Positions 35,560-44,237 of a stretch of 64,000 nucleotides of DNA are shown here, piece by piece. The stretch is from the NCBI GenBank assembly GCA_040779345.1, contig JBFONU010000011.1:62001-126000 (forward strand), in the 5' to 3' direction. Numbering within the stretch: position 1 is the stretch's first letter; each line of letters opens with the position of its first letter. Source of the DNA: Thalassotalea_H sp040779345 (GTDB lineage: Bacteria > Pseudomonadota > Gammaproteobacteria > Enterobacterales > Alteromonadaceae). Under the pieces are notes generated by a model, which did not search any database, was not told the DNA's origin, and saw nothing but the letters and a program-made list of their open reading frames with translations. The position numbers were made by a program, and so were the translations under genes.

Positions 35560-36933
35560 ATGACTACAAAATTAGATGGACAAATCCAACCCCGCAACTG
35601 GCGAGGTATGTTTGCTTATAACTTACCCGTTGCGGGGGCTTATCTATTATTCATGCCGATAGGTATTGTGCTGCAAGGTATTTATGCAACGCATTATGGT
35701 ATCGCGCTTTCTGCGATAGCAACCGTATTTTTCATATCAAGAATATTTGATGCAGTCACTGATCCCGTTATTGGTTATGTGGCTGACTTGACTCGTGCAA
35801 AAGGAATCAACAGAAAATGGTGGATTGGCATTGGGGGAATTGGTCTAGTTATATCTGGCTATTTTCTTTATGCCCCTCCTGAGCAGATCAGCATAAATTA
35901 TTTTATGTTCTGGTCGCTGTCTTTTTATTTATCTTGGACTATTTTTGATATATCCCATTACGCATGGGGCACTGAGCTTACTAAAGATCCGGCTGCAAGA
36001 GTTAAAATCTTCAGTATTCGTGGCTCTATGGTCTATGTTGGTGCTATCAGCTTTTATGTTTTACCTGTGTTACCTATTTTTGAGACGACTGAATTTACAC
36101 CAGAAACACTTAAATATGCTGTATCAATTGCAGGTATTTATATGCTACCTGCACTGCTTATCGCAATGTTCTTTGTTCCTAGTGGTGAGTTTATTCATTC
36201 GGGTAAAAAAGAATCGATTGTGGCGATGTTCAAGTCTGTTTTAACAAACAAGCCGTTCGTGATCTATGTAGCTATTTATATGTTAACTGGGATCGGTGGT
36301 GGAATATGGATTTCGTTAACGTTTATCGTTTTTAATAGTTATTACGGCATAGGTGAAAGTATCGCTTTGATATATTTCCTTGGTTCTGTTGTAGGTATGT
36401 GTGGATTACCTTTTTGGTTATGGCTTAGTAATAAATTTGGTAAAAAAATTAGCTGGAGTTTCGCCCAGTGCATAAATATTGTTTGTTTTGCTATACCTTT
36501 ATTTGTTGTGCCGGGTGAATATGCGTTTGTATTTTTACTTATTTCCACTATTGGAATATTCTTTAGTGAAGGCTGCAGACAAGGGGTACTACCTAGTTTA
36601 TTAGCTGATATAGTTGATTACGGTACGTGGAAGTTTGGTGAAGATAAAGCAGCCAGTTATTTTGCGCTAAACACCTTATTACAAAAAATGAGTATTGGTA
36701 TTGGTGCAGGGTTTGGACTGATGTTACTTAGTTGGTTTGGCTTTGATCCTGCAACCACTAAGGTTGGTGACGAAGATGCCCGTTTAGCGGTACAACTCGC
36801 CTTTTGTGTTGTCCCTATGATTGTGGTTGCAGTTTCGTTGTTATTTCTATCTCAAATGCGTATCACTGCACGGCATTCTGAAATCATCCGTAAGCGCTTA
36901 GCTTTACGCGCTAAAAGAAGTTCTCTGGCTTAA
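35560..36933 (+). CDS. MFS_2 (GPH/MelB-like) sugar- or glycoside:cation symporter-type transporter
   Basis: The 457-residue membrane protein starts 9 bp after the TBDR stop. It shows FISRIFDAVTDPVIGYVADLTRAKGINRKWW, the signature of glycoside-pentoside-hexuronide (MelB-like) carriers (read as FDAVTDPVIGYVAD then R), YAWGTELTKDPAAR, and a C-terminal ADIVDYGTWKFGEDKAA. About 12 transmembrane segments are expected. Coupling to the receptor gene suggests it carries the same compound across the inner membrane, which argues for an organic ligand rather than an iron chelate. A terminator follows. Confidence 0.88.
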   Translation: MTTKLDGQIQPRNWRGMFAYNLPVAGAYLLFMPIGIVLQGIYATHYGIALSAIATVFFISRIFDAVTDPVIGYVADLTRAKGINRKWWIGIGGIGLVISGYFLYAPPEQISINYFMFWSLSFYLSWTIFDISHYAWGTELTKDPAARVKIFSIRGSMVYVGAISFYVLPVLPIFETTEFTPETLKYAVSIAGIYMLPALLIAMFFVPSGEFIHSGKKESIVAMFKSVLTNKPFVIYVAIYMLTGIGGGIWISLTFIVFNSYYGIGESIALIYFLGSVVGMCGLPFWLWLSNKFGKKISWSFAQCINIVCFAIPLFVVPGEYAFVFLLISTIGIFFSEGCRQGVLPSLLADIVDYGTWKFGEDKAASYFALNTLLQKMSIGIGAGFGLMLLSWFGFDPATTKVGDEDARLAVQLAFCVVPMIVVAVSLLFLSQMRITARHSEIIRKRLALRAKRSSLA

Positions 36934-36949
36934 TTCAATTGTTATAACT

Positions 36950-36987
36950 TAATCCTCTTGGCTAAAACGTCAAGAGGATTAGTTTTT
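36950..36987 (+). terminator. Rho-independent terminator after the MFS_2 gene
   Basis: TAATCCTCTTG and CAAGAGGATTA pair perfectly around ten bases and are followed by GTTTTT. Confidence 0.85.
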
Positions 36988-37018
36988 AGTCATTAAAGTC
37001 ACAACTAAAGGAAAGTAA

Positions 37019-37507
37019 ATGATCAAACCACTATTTTTAATAATAATGTTATCTATGGTTATGGGAGATAATACTGTTGATGCACAAGAAAATAATACAG
37101 TATCTGCTAGTGCATTAGCTGCTCTTCAGGCTTATCGTGAAGCTGAACAAAAGTACTATAATAACCGTGATTTAGACGGGCTTATGGATGTTTTTGCTGA
37201 AGACATTATTGTCCGTTCAGTTGGACAACCAACACAAAAAGGCCGAGCAGCGTTACGTAAGTTTTTCGTTCAATTTTGGCGAGATTTTGAAGTCACTGAA
37301 ATTGTAGAAGTAGTTGAGGATGATATTCAAGAGCTCAATGGTGTTCTGATTGTCTGGGCTCATTACACGGTAAAAATGGCAATTAAAGCAGATGATCCTC
37401 CAAAATATGAGGAAGGGAGAATACTGTGTGTTTTTAAACAGGGAAAAGATGGAAAATACCGATTATGGCGTGAAGCTGGTTTAGACAAAGCGCCTCAAGT
37501 AAAGTAG
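37019..37507 (+). CDS. Exported SnoaL/NTF2-like protein
   Basis: The 162-residue protein has a signal peptide (to about residue 22, DAQE) and an NTF2-like fold: LAALQAYREAEQKYYNNRD, LMDVFAEDIIV, KGRAALRKFFVQFW, CVFKQGKDGKYRLWREAGLDK. It is closest in pattern to the exported copy at 14035, including the YRLWREAGLD end. AAAGGAAAG precedes the ATG. It follows the receptor/MFS_2 pair, repeating the receptor-then-SnoaL arrangement seen at 11.6-14.5 kb. A perfect small stem overlaps its stop codon. Function unknown. Confidence 0.8.
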   Translation: MIKPLFLIIMLSMVMGDNTVDAQENNTVSASALAALQAYREAEQKYYNNRDLDGLMDVFAEDIIVRSVGQPTQKGRAALRKFFVQFWRDFEVTEIVEVVEDDIQELNGVLIVWAHYTVKMAIKADDPPKYEEGRILCVFKQGKDGKYRLWREAGLDKAPQVK

Positions 37508-37614
37508 TTTTTACTTGAGTAATATCAGTTTCATTAATTAAGTGATCACATAGTTAGTGAGATTGGTATAAGCAAGGAAGCGACGGAAACATTTAAAAAT
37601 TGTACAAAAAAAGA

Positions 37615-37654
37615 CAAGCATTAGTATAGGAGTATAGGAGTATAATAATGCTTG
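37615..37654 (-). terminator. Terminator-like hairpin reading leftward
   Basis: CAAGCATTA and TAATGCTTG pair perfectly around a 22-base loop. On the minus strand it is followed by a T-rich run (from the A-run at 37604-37612). The loop holds three near-copies of an eight-base unit. No leftward gene now ends here. Confidence 0.45.
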
Positions 37655-37703
37655 CCAGTGCCTCTATCCATGAGAAACTTGCTTTACAGTAAAACATTCG
37701 TTC

Positions 37704-37789
37704 TATAGTTACTATGTCATTAAAGGTCTAATCTATATCAGTTTCAGCATCTGATTTATATAATAACGAGCACACTCACATACGATATG
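37704..37789 (+). repeat. Dispersed repeat, copy A (copy B at 45228-45323)
   Basis: TATAGTTACTATGT, GCATCTGATT, ATATAAT and ACTCACATACGATATG occur in the same order here and at 45228-45323, with a short insertion in copy B. Copy B contains a leftward terminator hairpin; copy A has lost it. Both lie between genes. Confidence 0.65.
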
Positions 37790-37869
37790 GACAGGCCAGA
37801 GTTCTATAGCCTTATTTTGAGGCTGCCTCAAACACCACCTCTTGAATCAATACCTTGCCAGCGAACAGT

Positions 37870-38488
37870 AACCTAATCGCAAAAACGGCTCTAGCACCAA
37901 AACCGTTAAATCTTCAATTGGTAACTTTGAATTCGATACGCTAGAGGATAGAAGCGCTAGTTTTGAACCTCAACTCGTTAAGAAAAATCAAACTGCACTA
38001 TCCGATGAAATAGATCTAAAAATTCTTTCCATGTTTAGTGTACGGGCATGAGTTATTGCGATATTGATAAACACATTGGAGATATGTACGGCATAAACGT
38101 CACTACAGGTATGATTAGTGATGTAACAGATAAAAACTTATTCCGGAATTATATGCATAGCAACAAAGCCGCTATATAGCCATTCTCCAATTGTTTGGCT
38201 TGATGCTATTCATTACAAAGTGAAAGAAGATGGACGCTACATCAGTAAAACGGTTTATACCTTACTCGGCTTAAACATTTATGGAAAAAAGTAATCCTTG
38301 GTTTACATTTATCTGAAAATGTAGGCGCTAATTACTGGCTTCTGTACTCACAGATTTAAACAACCGAGGTGTTAAAGATATCCTTATTTCCTGTATTGAT
38401 GGGCTAACCAAGTTTCCTGAGGCGTTATAGACGATTTTCCCATAGACCGAATTTCATTTGTGTATCGTGCATCAAATACGTAACTCTA
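37870..38488 (+). pseudogene. IS256-family transposase relic, frameshifted and cut at both ends
   Basis: The frames together read KTVKSSIGNFEFDT, FEPQLVKKNQTALSDEIDLK, then (after a stop at 38048-38050) MSYCDIDKHIGDMYGIN, then YSPIVWLDAIHYKVKEDGRY, NNRGVKDILISC and IVHQIRNS. These follow the order of an IS256/mutator transposase, including the WLDAIHYK region with the first catalytic Asp. At least three frameshifts or stops are present. The C-terminal third is replaced by the IS3 element beginning at 38489, and the N-terminus is missing. Confidence 0.75.
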
Positions 38489-39717
38489 TGATCTGATCAA
38501 GTCAGGCCGCACACTTTTCTCTTACATTTTCAAACTCAATCGGGGACATGTCATTTAATGTCGTATGTAATCGGTCTGAGTTGTAATATTTTATATACTT
38601 TTCAACATCCACTTCCATGCTATTTCTTGTTAAATGATAAACATGTAACAGCCATTCATTTTTTAAACTGCCGAAGAATCTTTCAACTACAGCATTATCT
38701 AAACAAGCTCCACGACCACTCATTGAAGCAATGGTATTATTGCGCTTAAGTAAACCTTGAAAACGCTTACTGGTATATTGTGAGCCTCTATCACTATGAA
38801 ACATTAAGCCAGCTTTAGGTTGTCGTAAGTTAACGGCCATTTGAAATGCTCTCATGGTTAAATCCACCGTCATTCGCTTGCTTATAGCTCAGCCAACAAT
38901 AGGGCGTGAGTGTAAATCCATCACAACAGCTAAATACATCCAGCCTTGATGCGTTCTCAAATAAGTAATATCACCCGCCAAAATTTGGTTTGCTCTTTTC
39001 GGGTTGAACTGACGATTAAGTAAATTATCAGCAACTAAGTGGCTATGCTTACGCATTGTCGTCACTTTGTAAGCAACACGTTGCTTTACCACTAAACCGA
39101 GTTTAGCCATCAAGCTTTTTATTCGATAAATACCAATATGAAAGCCTTCTTTGCGTAATAGTTTTACTAATGTTCTAGCCCCAGCACTTTGGCGACTAGC
39201 ATTGAATAATGACTTACAACGACGATAAAGTATCAGCTCTTGTTCAGTAATAAGCTTTGCAGGTCGTTTCAGCCAAGCGTAATAAGCTGAGCGACTCACT
39301 TTCATTACACGGCAAAGTGATAATGCAGGGTAAGTTGTTTGATGCTTTTTAATAAAGTCGTATTTTATTTCATTTCTTTCGCAAAGAAGGCGCTTTTTTA
39401 ATATTTCACGCTCTATTAGTAAGCGCTTGTTCTCTTTTCTTAGCTGAATTAGCTCTGCTCGTTCATTGGGTGATAATCCATCCTCTGATTTTTGAGCGGC
39501 TAGCTTATCTTTCCAGTTATAAATTAGTTTGGTTGTAATACCTAATAATTTAGCTGCTTCAGAAACGCTATAACCTTGCTGAGTGACAAGTGCTACAGCT
39601 TCTTCTCTAAATTCATCGGTAAATTTTCTAACGGTTCTTTTCTGGGTCATATTCACACCTTAATTTTATGGATTAATTATCCTTCATTAAAGTGTGCGGT
39701 TCCATTACATCAGATCA
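38489..39717 (-). mobile_element. Complete-ended IS3-family element, 1229 bp
   Basis: The ends are inverted repeats: TGATCTGAT...CCGCACACTTT at 38489-38517 and its counterpart AAAGTGTGCGG...ATCAGATCA at 39689-39717. Two 3' flanking bases differ from the 5' side, so no target duplication remains. It separates an IS256 relic from an IS30 relic, neither of which is complete, so it sits at a deletion or recombination joint. Its transposase frame carries a nonsense codon. Confidence 0.75.
38502..39656 (-). pseudogene. IS3-family transposase OrfA-OrfB, fused frame with nonsense codon
   Basis: The minus-strand frame starts TQKRTVRKFTDEFREEAV with the OrfA HTH (VSEAAKLLGITTKLIYNWKD) and leucine-zipper-like part, and passes without a frameshift into OrfB (YDFIKKHQ, SRSAYYAWLKRP, AGDITYLRTHQGW). 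OrfA and OrfB normally overlap in different frames, so this fusion is odd. After PIVG a TGA at 38889-38891 replaces the usual Trp; the same frame then continues with FHSDRGSQYTS and NAVVERFFGSLKNEW to the end. All three catalytic acids are present, so a single G-to-A change separates it from a full-length protein. Confidence 0.85.
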
Positions 39718-40384
39718 CAATGGAGTCCTGAACAAATAACCGGTCACTTAAAAAAAGAAGGTTTAACCTGCTTTAGCCATGAAACCATCTATCGCTATAT
39801 TTGGCGAGATAAACGTAAAGGCGGCACATTATGGAAGCAACTTCGTTGCGCACAAAAACGAAGACGTAAGCGATACAAAGCATACGATAGCCGCGGTAGG
39901 GTTGCCGATAAACGTAATATCGCTGAACGACCAACTGAAGTAGAAACACGTAAAACGCAAGGCCATTGGGAAATAGACACTGTTATGGGTAAAGGCTCTA
40001 AACATTGCATTGTCACACTGGTTGAGCGGAAAACAGGCTACACATTAATAGGTCAGCTTAACGATAGAACGACAAAGTCAACCAACAAGCGAACGGTTAA
40101 ATTAATAAATCAAATGCCTGAGCAATTCTAATGGTACCGAGTTTCATCAATACAAAAAAGTAGAAGAATCAACTAACTGCCCTTACTACTTTGCGAATCC
40201 ACATCACTCTTGGGAGCGTGGAACAAATGAAAACACCAATGGCTTAATTAGACAATATTTAAAAAAAGGAACATCAATGGAAGGGTTAACTCAGCAACGA
40301 TGTAATATCATCGCCGCTAAATTAAATACCAGGCCACGAAAAAGATTGGGTTATAAAACACCAGAGGAGTGCTTTTATGAATAA
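39718..40384 (+). pseudogene. IS30-family transposase, 5'-truncated with frameshift
   Basis: The frame emerges from the IS3 right end as WSPEQITGHLKKEGL, SHETIYRYIWRDKRKGG and GHWEIDTVMGKG (first catalytic Asp) and stops at 40129-40131. In another frame the same protein continues as NGTEFHQYKKVEE, YYFANPHHSWERGTNENTNGL, LNTRPRKRLGYKTPEECF and a stop at 40382-40384. The bases between lack the segment that should hold the second catalytic Asp (DNGTEF becomes SNGTEF), so a small deletion accompanies the frameshift. The HTH N-terminus is missing. Confidence 0.8.
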
Positions 40385-40484
40385 TCACTTTTGTTGCACT
40401 TCAAAGTTGAAACTAAGTAATATATTTGGAGTTTGCCTTTCTATCCAAAACGGCTCATATTGAACCGCTTTGATTTCATTAATC

Positions 40485-41036
40485 TTAAAATCGGTAACTA
40501 ATACCTGTATTAAATCCTTTGATATCCATATGTTTACCCAAATTTAATACTTCGTAGCCAGCTTTGATTCCAATGCCATTATCAAATTCATACAACCAAC
40601 CCAAGGAGTAGCTAAAGTCATTGCCTTCCTCGTTATAAACAATCTTGTTGTCATCAATTATCTCGTAATCATATTTAAGAACATTGATCTTTAAATACAA
40701 CTGATTTCGTTTGGTTATTGGGTAATTTACTGCAGCTGAAAACTGAATTGTACTATAATTAACTTTAGAGTCAGTAAAAATATCTATTGGAAGTAATCCA
40801 TCAGCATTGCTGCTATCACCTTTAAGGTAGCCAATTCCAATCGAAATGTGTTCTGCTACTTCATATTGATATGAAGATGAGTAATGTGATGTTGTCAAAT
40901 CATTTAAATTAGCCGTTACTTCAGAATAGTCATTATTAATATCTGAATAGCTATATTCAAGACCAATTTCATGAGGGGTTTCAATAGCTAGGGCTAGAGG
41001 GCTTATAAAAAAAATAATAATAATCAATTTAAACAT
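40485..41036 (-). CDS. Small outer-membrane beta-barrel protein
   Basis: I take ATG 41036, preceded by AAGGAAA, giving 183 residues; the frame extends to 41084 without a better site. A signal peptide (FKLIIIIFFISPLALA) is followed by alternating strand-like segments: HEIGLEYSYSD, SSSYQYEVAEHISIGIGYLKG, NYSTIQFSAAVNYPI, SYSLGWLYEFDNGIGIKAGYE and a terminal ISYRF, the aromatic C-terminus used for barrel assembly. Eight strands fit an OmpA/OmpX-type barrel. No ligand can be assigned. It is separated by 120 bp from the end of the catabolic operon, on the same strand. Confidence 0.7.
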   Translation of the reverse strand: MFKLIIIIFFISPLALAIETPHEIGLEYSYSDINNDYSEVTANLNDLTTSHYSSSYQYEVAEHISIGIGYLKGDSSNADGLLPIDIFTDSKVNYSTIQFSAAVNYPITKRNQLYLKINVLKYDYEIIDDNKIVYNEEGNDFSYSLGWLYEFDNGIGIKAGYEVLNLGKHMDIKGFNTGISYRF

Positions 41037-41156
41037 TTTATTTCCTTGTTGTTTTATTTTACACATATAAAGTAACTCCTGCAAAAAGATAAGAGTTATT
41101 ATAAACTAGCTTAACGTCAACTACAGTCGATCCTATAGGTTTACAGGCCTCCGTAA

Positions 41157-41909
41157 TTATTCGCTACCTCGACTGCTTTTAGCGGTATCGTGATCTATTT
41201 GATATAAAATATCGTAGAATGATATTTCGAGATTAATCACTTTATCTAGCCAAAGACCATCAAAAGGTTTAATACCTTTGTCTGTGCGATCTTGTCTAGC
41301 ATGGGCAAAGTTATCAGGGCTATCAACTTCATAAACACCCCAAAAACGTTGACGACGATTACCTAAGTCACCATCGTCAGGTGCAACTTCTAATCGCCAT
41401 GCGCGATAAATACCAGGATATGAACAAATTTCAGGCACATGAGTATTGGTGTACCAATCATCAAAGGCTGATTCTTGCTTATCATCTGTTAGTGCAATAT
41501 CAAATTTAATACAGGCAAAAAACTTACCTTGTCCTGTTTTGGCTTCGTGTCGATAAAGTACTTTATAGTAAGTTCTTTCCCAATCAAGCACGTAATCATC
41601 AACATATGATTGCCACGGCCCCCAAGGATCACCAGGATTTGAAATCGTGCCATCAAGTAATGATTTGTTAAATACCGCTATTTCATCAACTTCATAAATT
41701 GCATGATATTTATGTGGTGCGGTGCCTAATACCCCAGGATGATCGTGTGCGGTTAAACGAGCACGCCAGCCATAGGTGAAACCGTCTTTTTCAACATATT
41801 CACCTTGATGATCACTCCACCATTCATTAAGTTCATCTTCAAGAGCCTGACCACCGGGAGCGTCAGGAGAGATATTTGCTTTTACTATTGACCAGTAATT
41901 ACCAGACAT
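41157..41909 (-). CDS. Double EthD/dimeric alpha-beta-barrel-like protein
   Basis: The 250-residue protein seems to hold two related modules: WWSDHQGEYVEKDGFTYGWR...KYHAIYEVDE in the first half and DDWYTNTHVPEICSYPGIYRAWR...RFWGVYEVDSPDNF in the second. The second has the (W)Y..THVPEI...PG...A.R pattern of EthD-like ferredoxin-fold proteins, also seen in the 110-residue protein at 43842. Such folds serve as small oxygenases, isomerases or structural partners. It is the last gene of the nine-gene leftward operon, 11 bp after the amidase. Function unknown. Confidence 0.6.
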   Translation of the reverse strand: MSGNYWSIVKANISPDAPGGQALEDELNEWWSDHQGEYVEKDGFTYGWRARLTAHDHPGVLGTAPHKYHAIYEVDEIAVFNKSLLDGTISNPGDPWGPWQSYVDDYVLDWERTYYKVLYRHEAKTGQGKFFACIKFDIALTDDKQESAFDDWYTNTHVPEICSYPGIYRAWRLEVAPDDGDLGNRRQRFWGVYEVDSPDNFAHARQDRTDKGIKPFDGLWLDKVINLEISFYDILYQIDHDTAKSSRGSE

Positions 41910-41920
41910 TATCTAATCTC

Positions 41921-43372
41921 CTATTTTGTGATTGCAGACATAGGCGGGATTTTATCGCGCCATGGACGAGCATCCTCTAGCTGTTTTGCTAGCTGAAATA
42001 AGGTTGTTTCATCGCCATAAGAGGCTGAGAAATGTGAACCAATTGGCATATGGCTGCCAGCACTCCAATGCAAAGGTACAGACATGGCAGGAAGACCTGC
42101 AATATTTGCTAGTCGGCAATAAGGAGCAAAGCCTACGTAACGTTGAACAACATCATCGTCATGATAGAAACCACCTAATTTTAATGGTGGTTGTGCTAGT
42201 GTTGGTGTTAACCAAGCATCGTAGTTTTCAAGAAAACGACCTAAGCGAGCTGTTTCATGATCAAGAACACGTAAGCGTCGTAAATGTTCTATAGCGGTAA
42301 CATCTTTACCTTTTAGGTAATACTGCCAAGTAAGCGGTTCAAAATCTTCTTCGCGAGGGGCTCGTCCGGTGCGTTTCTCAGTTTCTAGTACGAACCAAGC
42401 ATTACCGGTTGCCCACACGCCAAACCATGCTTCAAGCAGTGCTTGTGCATCAACCTTTGGATCTGTATCGTGAACTTCATGGCCTAACTCTTGGCAGAGT
42501 TTAGCCGTTTCACTTAATGCAGCTGAACAGTCACTGTGTACAGGAGTATAAACTAGCGGCGCTTCTGTCATGGCAATACGTAAAGGACGTGGCGCGCTAT
42601 CAAGTGACTTTAAATAAGTCATTTTTGGTGCTGGTGGTGTATAAGGTGATCCCGGCATAGCGCCGTGTGTAGCGTCAAGCATCGCCGCATTGTCGCGTAC
42701 AGTTCTAGTGATCACATTTTCACATATCACTTTAGTATGTAAATCACCATATTCAGGGCCTAATGGATTACGACCACGAGAGGGTTTAAAACCGAAGACG
42801 CCACAACATGAAGCCGGAGTTCTTAATGAACCGCCGCCGTCATTACCATGTGCAACTGCAACCATTGAAGTTGCAACGGCAGAAGCTGAACCGCCACTAG
42901 AACCGCCCGTATTACAGCTTAAATCCCAAGGATTTTTTGCTGGCCCTAGTAAATGACTTTCAGTAACCGGTGTTGCGCCAAATTCAGAGGTATTGGTTTT
43001 ACCCAACATGATCAATCCCGCTTTACGGTAACGGCTGATCAATTCACTGTCATCAGGAGAAACAAAATCTTTTAATGATTTTGATCCTTCCGTTAATCTA
43101 ACATCTTCAACACGAGCAAAAAGGTCTTTGATCAACATAGGTACACCAGCAAATGGACCGTCAGAATGCTTACTGGTTTTTGCTTGTGCCAATGCTTTTT
43201 CATACATAGGTGTAACAACCGCATTAAGTTTACCATTAAGGGCTTCAATACGATTAATAGACGCTTGTACTAATTCTTCAGAGGATATTTCACCTTGGCG
43301 AATTAAGTCAGCTTGGCCAATAGCATCGTTTGAGGTGAGTACCTCATCAAAGTTTGCATCAGAACTTGCCAT
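41921..43372 (-). CDS. Amidase-signature family amidase
   Basis: The 483-residue amidase has the Ser-Ser-Lys triad: Lys82 in MLIKDLF, the cis-Ser at 158/159 in NTGGSSGGSASAVA, and the nucleophile Ser182 in NDGGGSLRTPA. It hydrolyses an amide to an acid and ammonia or an amine; aryl-amide, indole-amide and 6-aminohexanoate-type members all share this core. The DUF3830-like gene ends 3 bp upstream of its start. Together with the racemase and cyclase-like hydrolase of the operon it suggests opening of an amide or cyclic imide. Cytoplasmic, no signal peptide. Confidence 0.92.
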   Translation of the reverse strand: MASSDANFDEVLTSNDAIGQADLIRQGEISSEELVQASINRIEALNGKLNAVVTPMYEKALAQAKTSKHSDGPFAGVPMLIKDLFARVEDVRLTEGSKSLKDFVSPDDSELISRYRKAGLIMLGKTNTSEFGATPVTESHLLGPAKNPWDLSCNTGGSSGGSASAVATSMVAVAHGNDGGGSLRTPASCCGVFGFKPSRGRNPLGPEYGDLHTKVICENVITRTVRDNAAMLDATHGAMPGSPYTPPAPKMTYLKSLDSAPRPLRIAMTEAPLVYTPVHSDCSAALSETAKLCQELGHEVHDTDPKVDAQALLEAWFGVWATGNAWFVLETEKRTGRAPREEDFEPLTWQYYLKGKDVTAIEHLRRLRVLDHETARLGRFLENYDAWLTPTLAQPPLKLGGFYHDDDVVQRYVGFAPYCRLANIAGLPAMSVPLHWSAGSHMPIGSHFSASYGDETTLFQLAKQLEDARPWRDKIPPMSAITK

Positions 43373-43375
43373 GAT

Positions 43376-43849
43376 TTATTGCTCTCCTGCTAATGAAATT
43401 GTGACTTCGGCTAAGCCTTCAAAACGTCTAGCGCGGCAGTATTTGGCAAATTCATCAAGACCGGTTTTTAATTGACCACAAATAACTATGGTGTTATACC
43501 CTGACTGCATTTTGCATTCTGCGGTGCCGTAAGTGAAAGCAAGTTCACCGAAAAACGGGTCCCACGAAATATCGCCGGTGCGTGGTAAACGAGTTTCGTT
43601 TTCTTTTTCTTTGAAACCGAGATCATAGGGGCGAGTGCTCATGATCATTTCACCGCTCCATGCCACATGAACTACAGGAATAGTGACTGGTAAGATACTA
43701 ATAATGCCGGCAACTGATTTTGGCACTCCTTTATCGAACAATATGCCTTCACATTGTCCATCATCCCATGAAAGGATTATTTTAGTGGTACCAGAACGGG
43801 TATTGTTCCAATACTCATCCCAATAAAAAGATTCTGTTTGTTTAGCCAT
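43376..43849 (-). CDS. DUF3830-like (cyclophilin-fold-like) protein
   Basis: The start chosen is ATG 43849, which overlaps the stop of the preceding gene (ATGGCTAA) and has AAGGTG in front; a frame start at 43870 is less likely. The product is about 157 residues, with IPVVHVAWSGEMIMS, ENETRLPRTGDISWDPFFGELAFTYG and a final AKYCRARRFEGLAEVTISL. The GDI.WdP..GEL.f.YG pattern is that of DUF3830 proteins, which I recall as frequent companions of hydantoinase and amidase genes. The biochemical role of the family is not established. Translational coupling to the EthD-like gene suggests a fixed ratio. Confidence 0.65.
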   Translation of the reverse strand: MAKQTESFYWDEYWNNTRSGTTKIILSWDDGQCEGILFDKGVPKSVAGIISILPVTIPVVHVAWSGEMIMSTRPYDLGFKEKENETRLPRTGDISWDPFFGELAFTYGTAECKMQSGYNTIVICGQLKTGLDEFAKYCRARRFEGLAEVTISLAGEQ

Positions 43850-44174
43850 TGTTAATGTCACCTTTTTCATAAACTGTGTGGTATTTCATTAGTCGTGCTT
43901 TAGCTGTTGCTTGAGCAGGGAATGGACCAACACCACGCACGGCTAAACATTCAGGTGTGGTCATAGCATCTTCACGATCTAACACATAAATAGTTACTTG
44001 TTGTAAACGACCGTTTTCATCTACTTCTGGAGCTTTGTAACGGGTTGCTTTAACAAACCCCGGACATTCAACAATTTCTGGTAAATGAACGGTGTCATAC
44101 CAGTGATCCCATTCCGTTTCGATTGCTGGTTCAATATCAACATTAACTATCATTAGCAACTTTGGAAGTGCCAT
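43842..44174 (-). CDS. EthD-like small protein
   Basis: The 110-residue protein reads LPKLLMIVNVDIEPAIETEWDHWYDTVHLPEIVECPG (the WYDTVHLPE core is the key part), then ATRYKAPE and a hydrophobic strand TIYVLDRED. WY(D/N)..H.PE is the central motif of EthD/dimeric alpha-beta-barrel proteins. It shares this with the C-terminal half of the protein at 41157, so the operon carries three such modules. Its last codons overlap the DUF3830-like start. EthD itself is needed for a cytochrome P450 system of unknown mechanism; no P450 is seen here. Confidence 0.65.
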   Translation of the reverse strand: MALPKLLMIVNVDIEPAIETEWDHWYDTVHLPEIVECPGFVKATRYKAPEVDENGRLQQVTIYVLDREDAMTTPECLAVRGVGPFPAQATAKARLMKYHTVYEKGDINNG

Positions 44175-44237
44175 AACATATTCTCCAATTACTTAATTTT
44201 TAATCATTACTTTTAAAAAAATTTGTTTTCGCGGAAA

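Larger units (their letters stand above)
37508..37869. other. Non-coding stretch with hairpin and dispersed repeat
   Basis: No gene is seen in these 362 bases. They contain a leftward terminator-like hairpin (37615-37654) with a small AGTATAGG-type tandem repeat in its loop, and a repeat shared with 45228-45323. An IS256 relic begins near 37870. Confidence 0.6.

Noticed and set aside
37621..37645. AGTATAGG direct repeats as a CRISPR-like array
   Set aside because: Units are eight bases without spacers and form the loop of a hairpin; no cas genes are present.
42690..42956. Antisense frame of 88 residues inside the amidase gene
   Set aside because: It is low in recognisable motifs and wholly opposite a strongly conserved amidase region.
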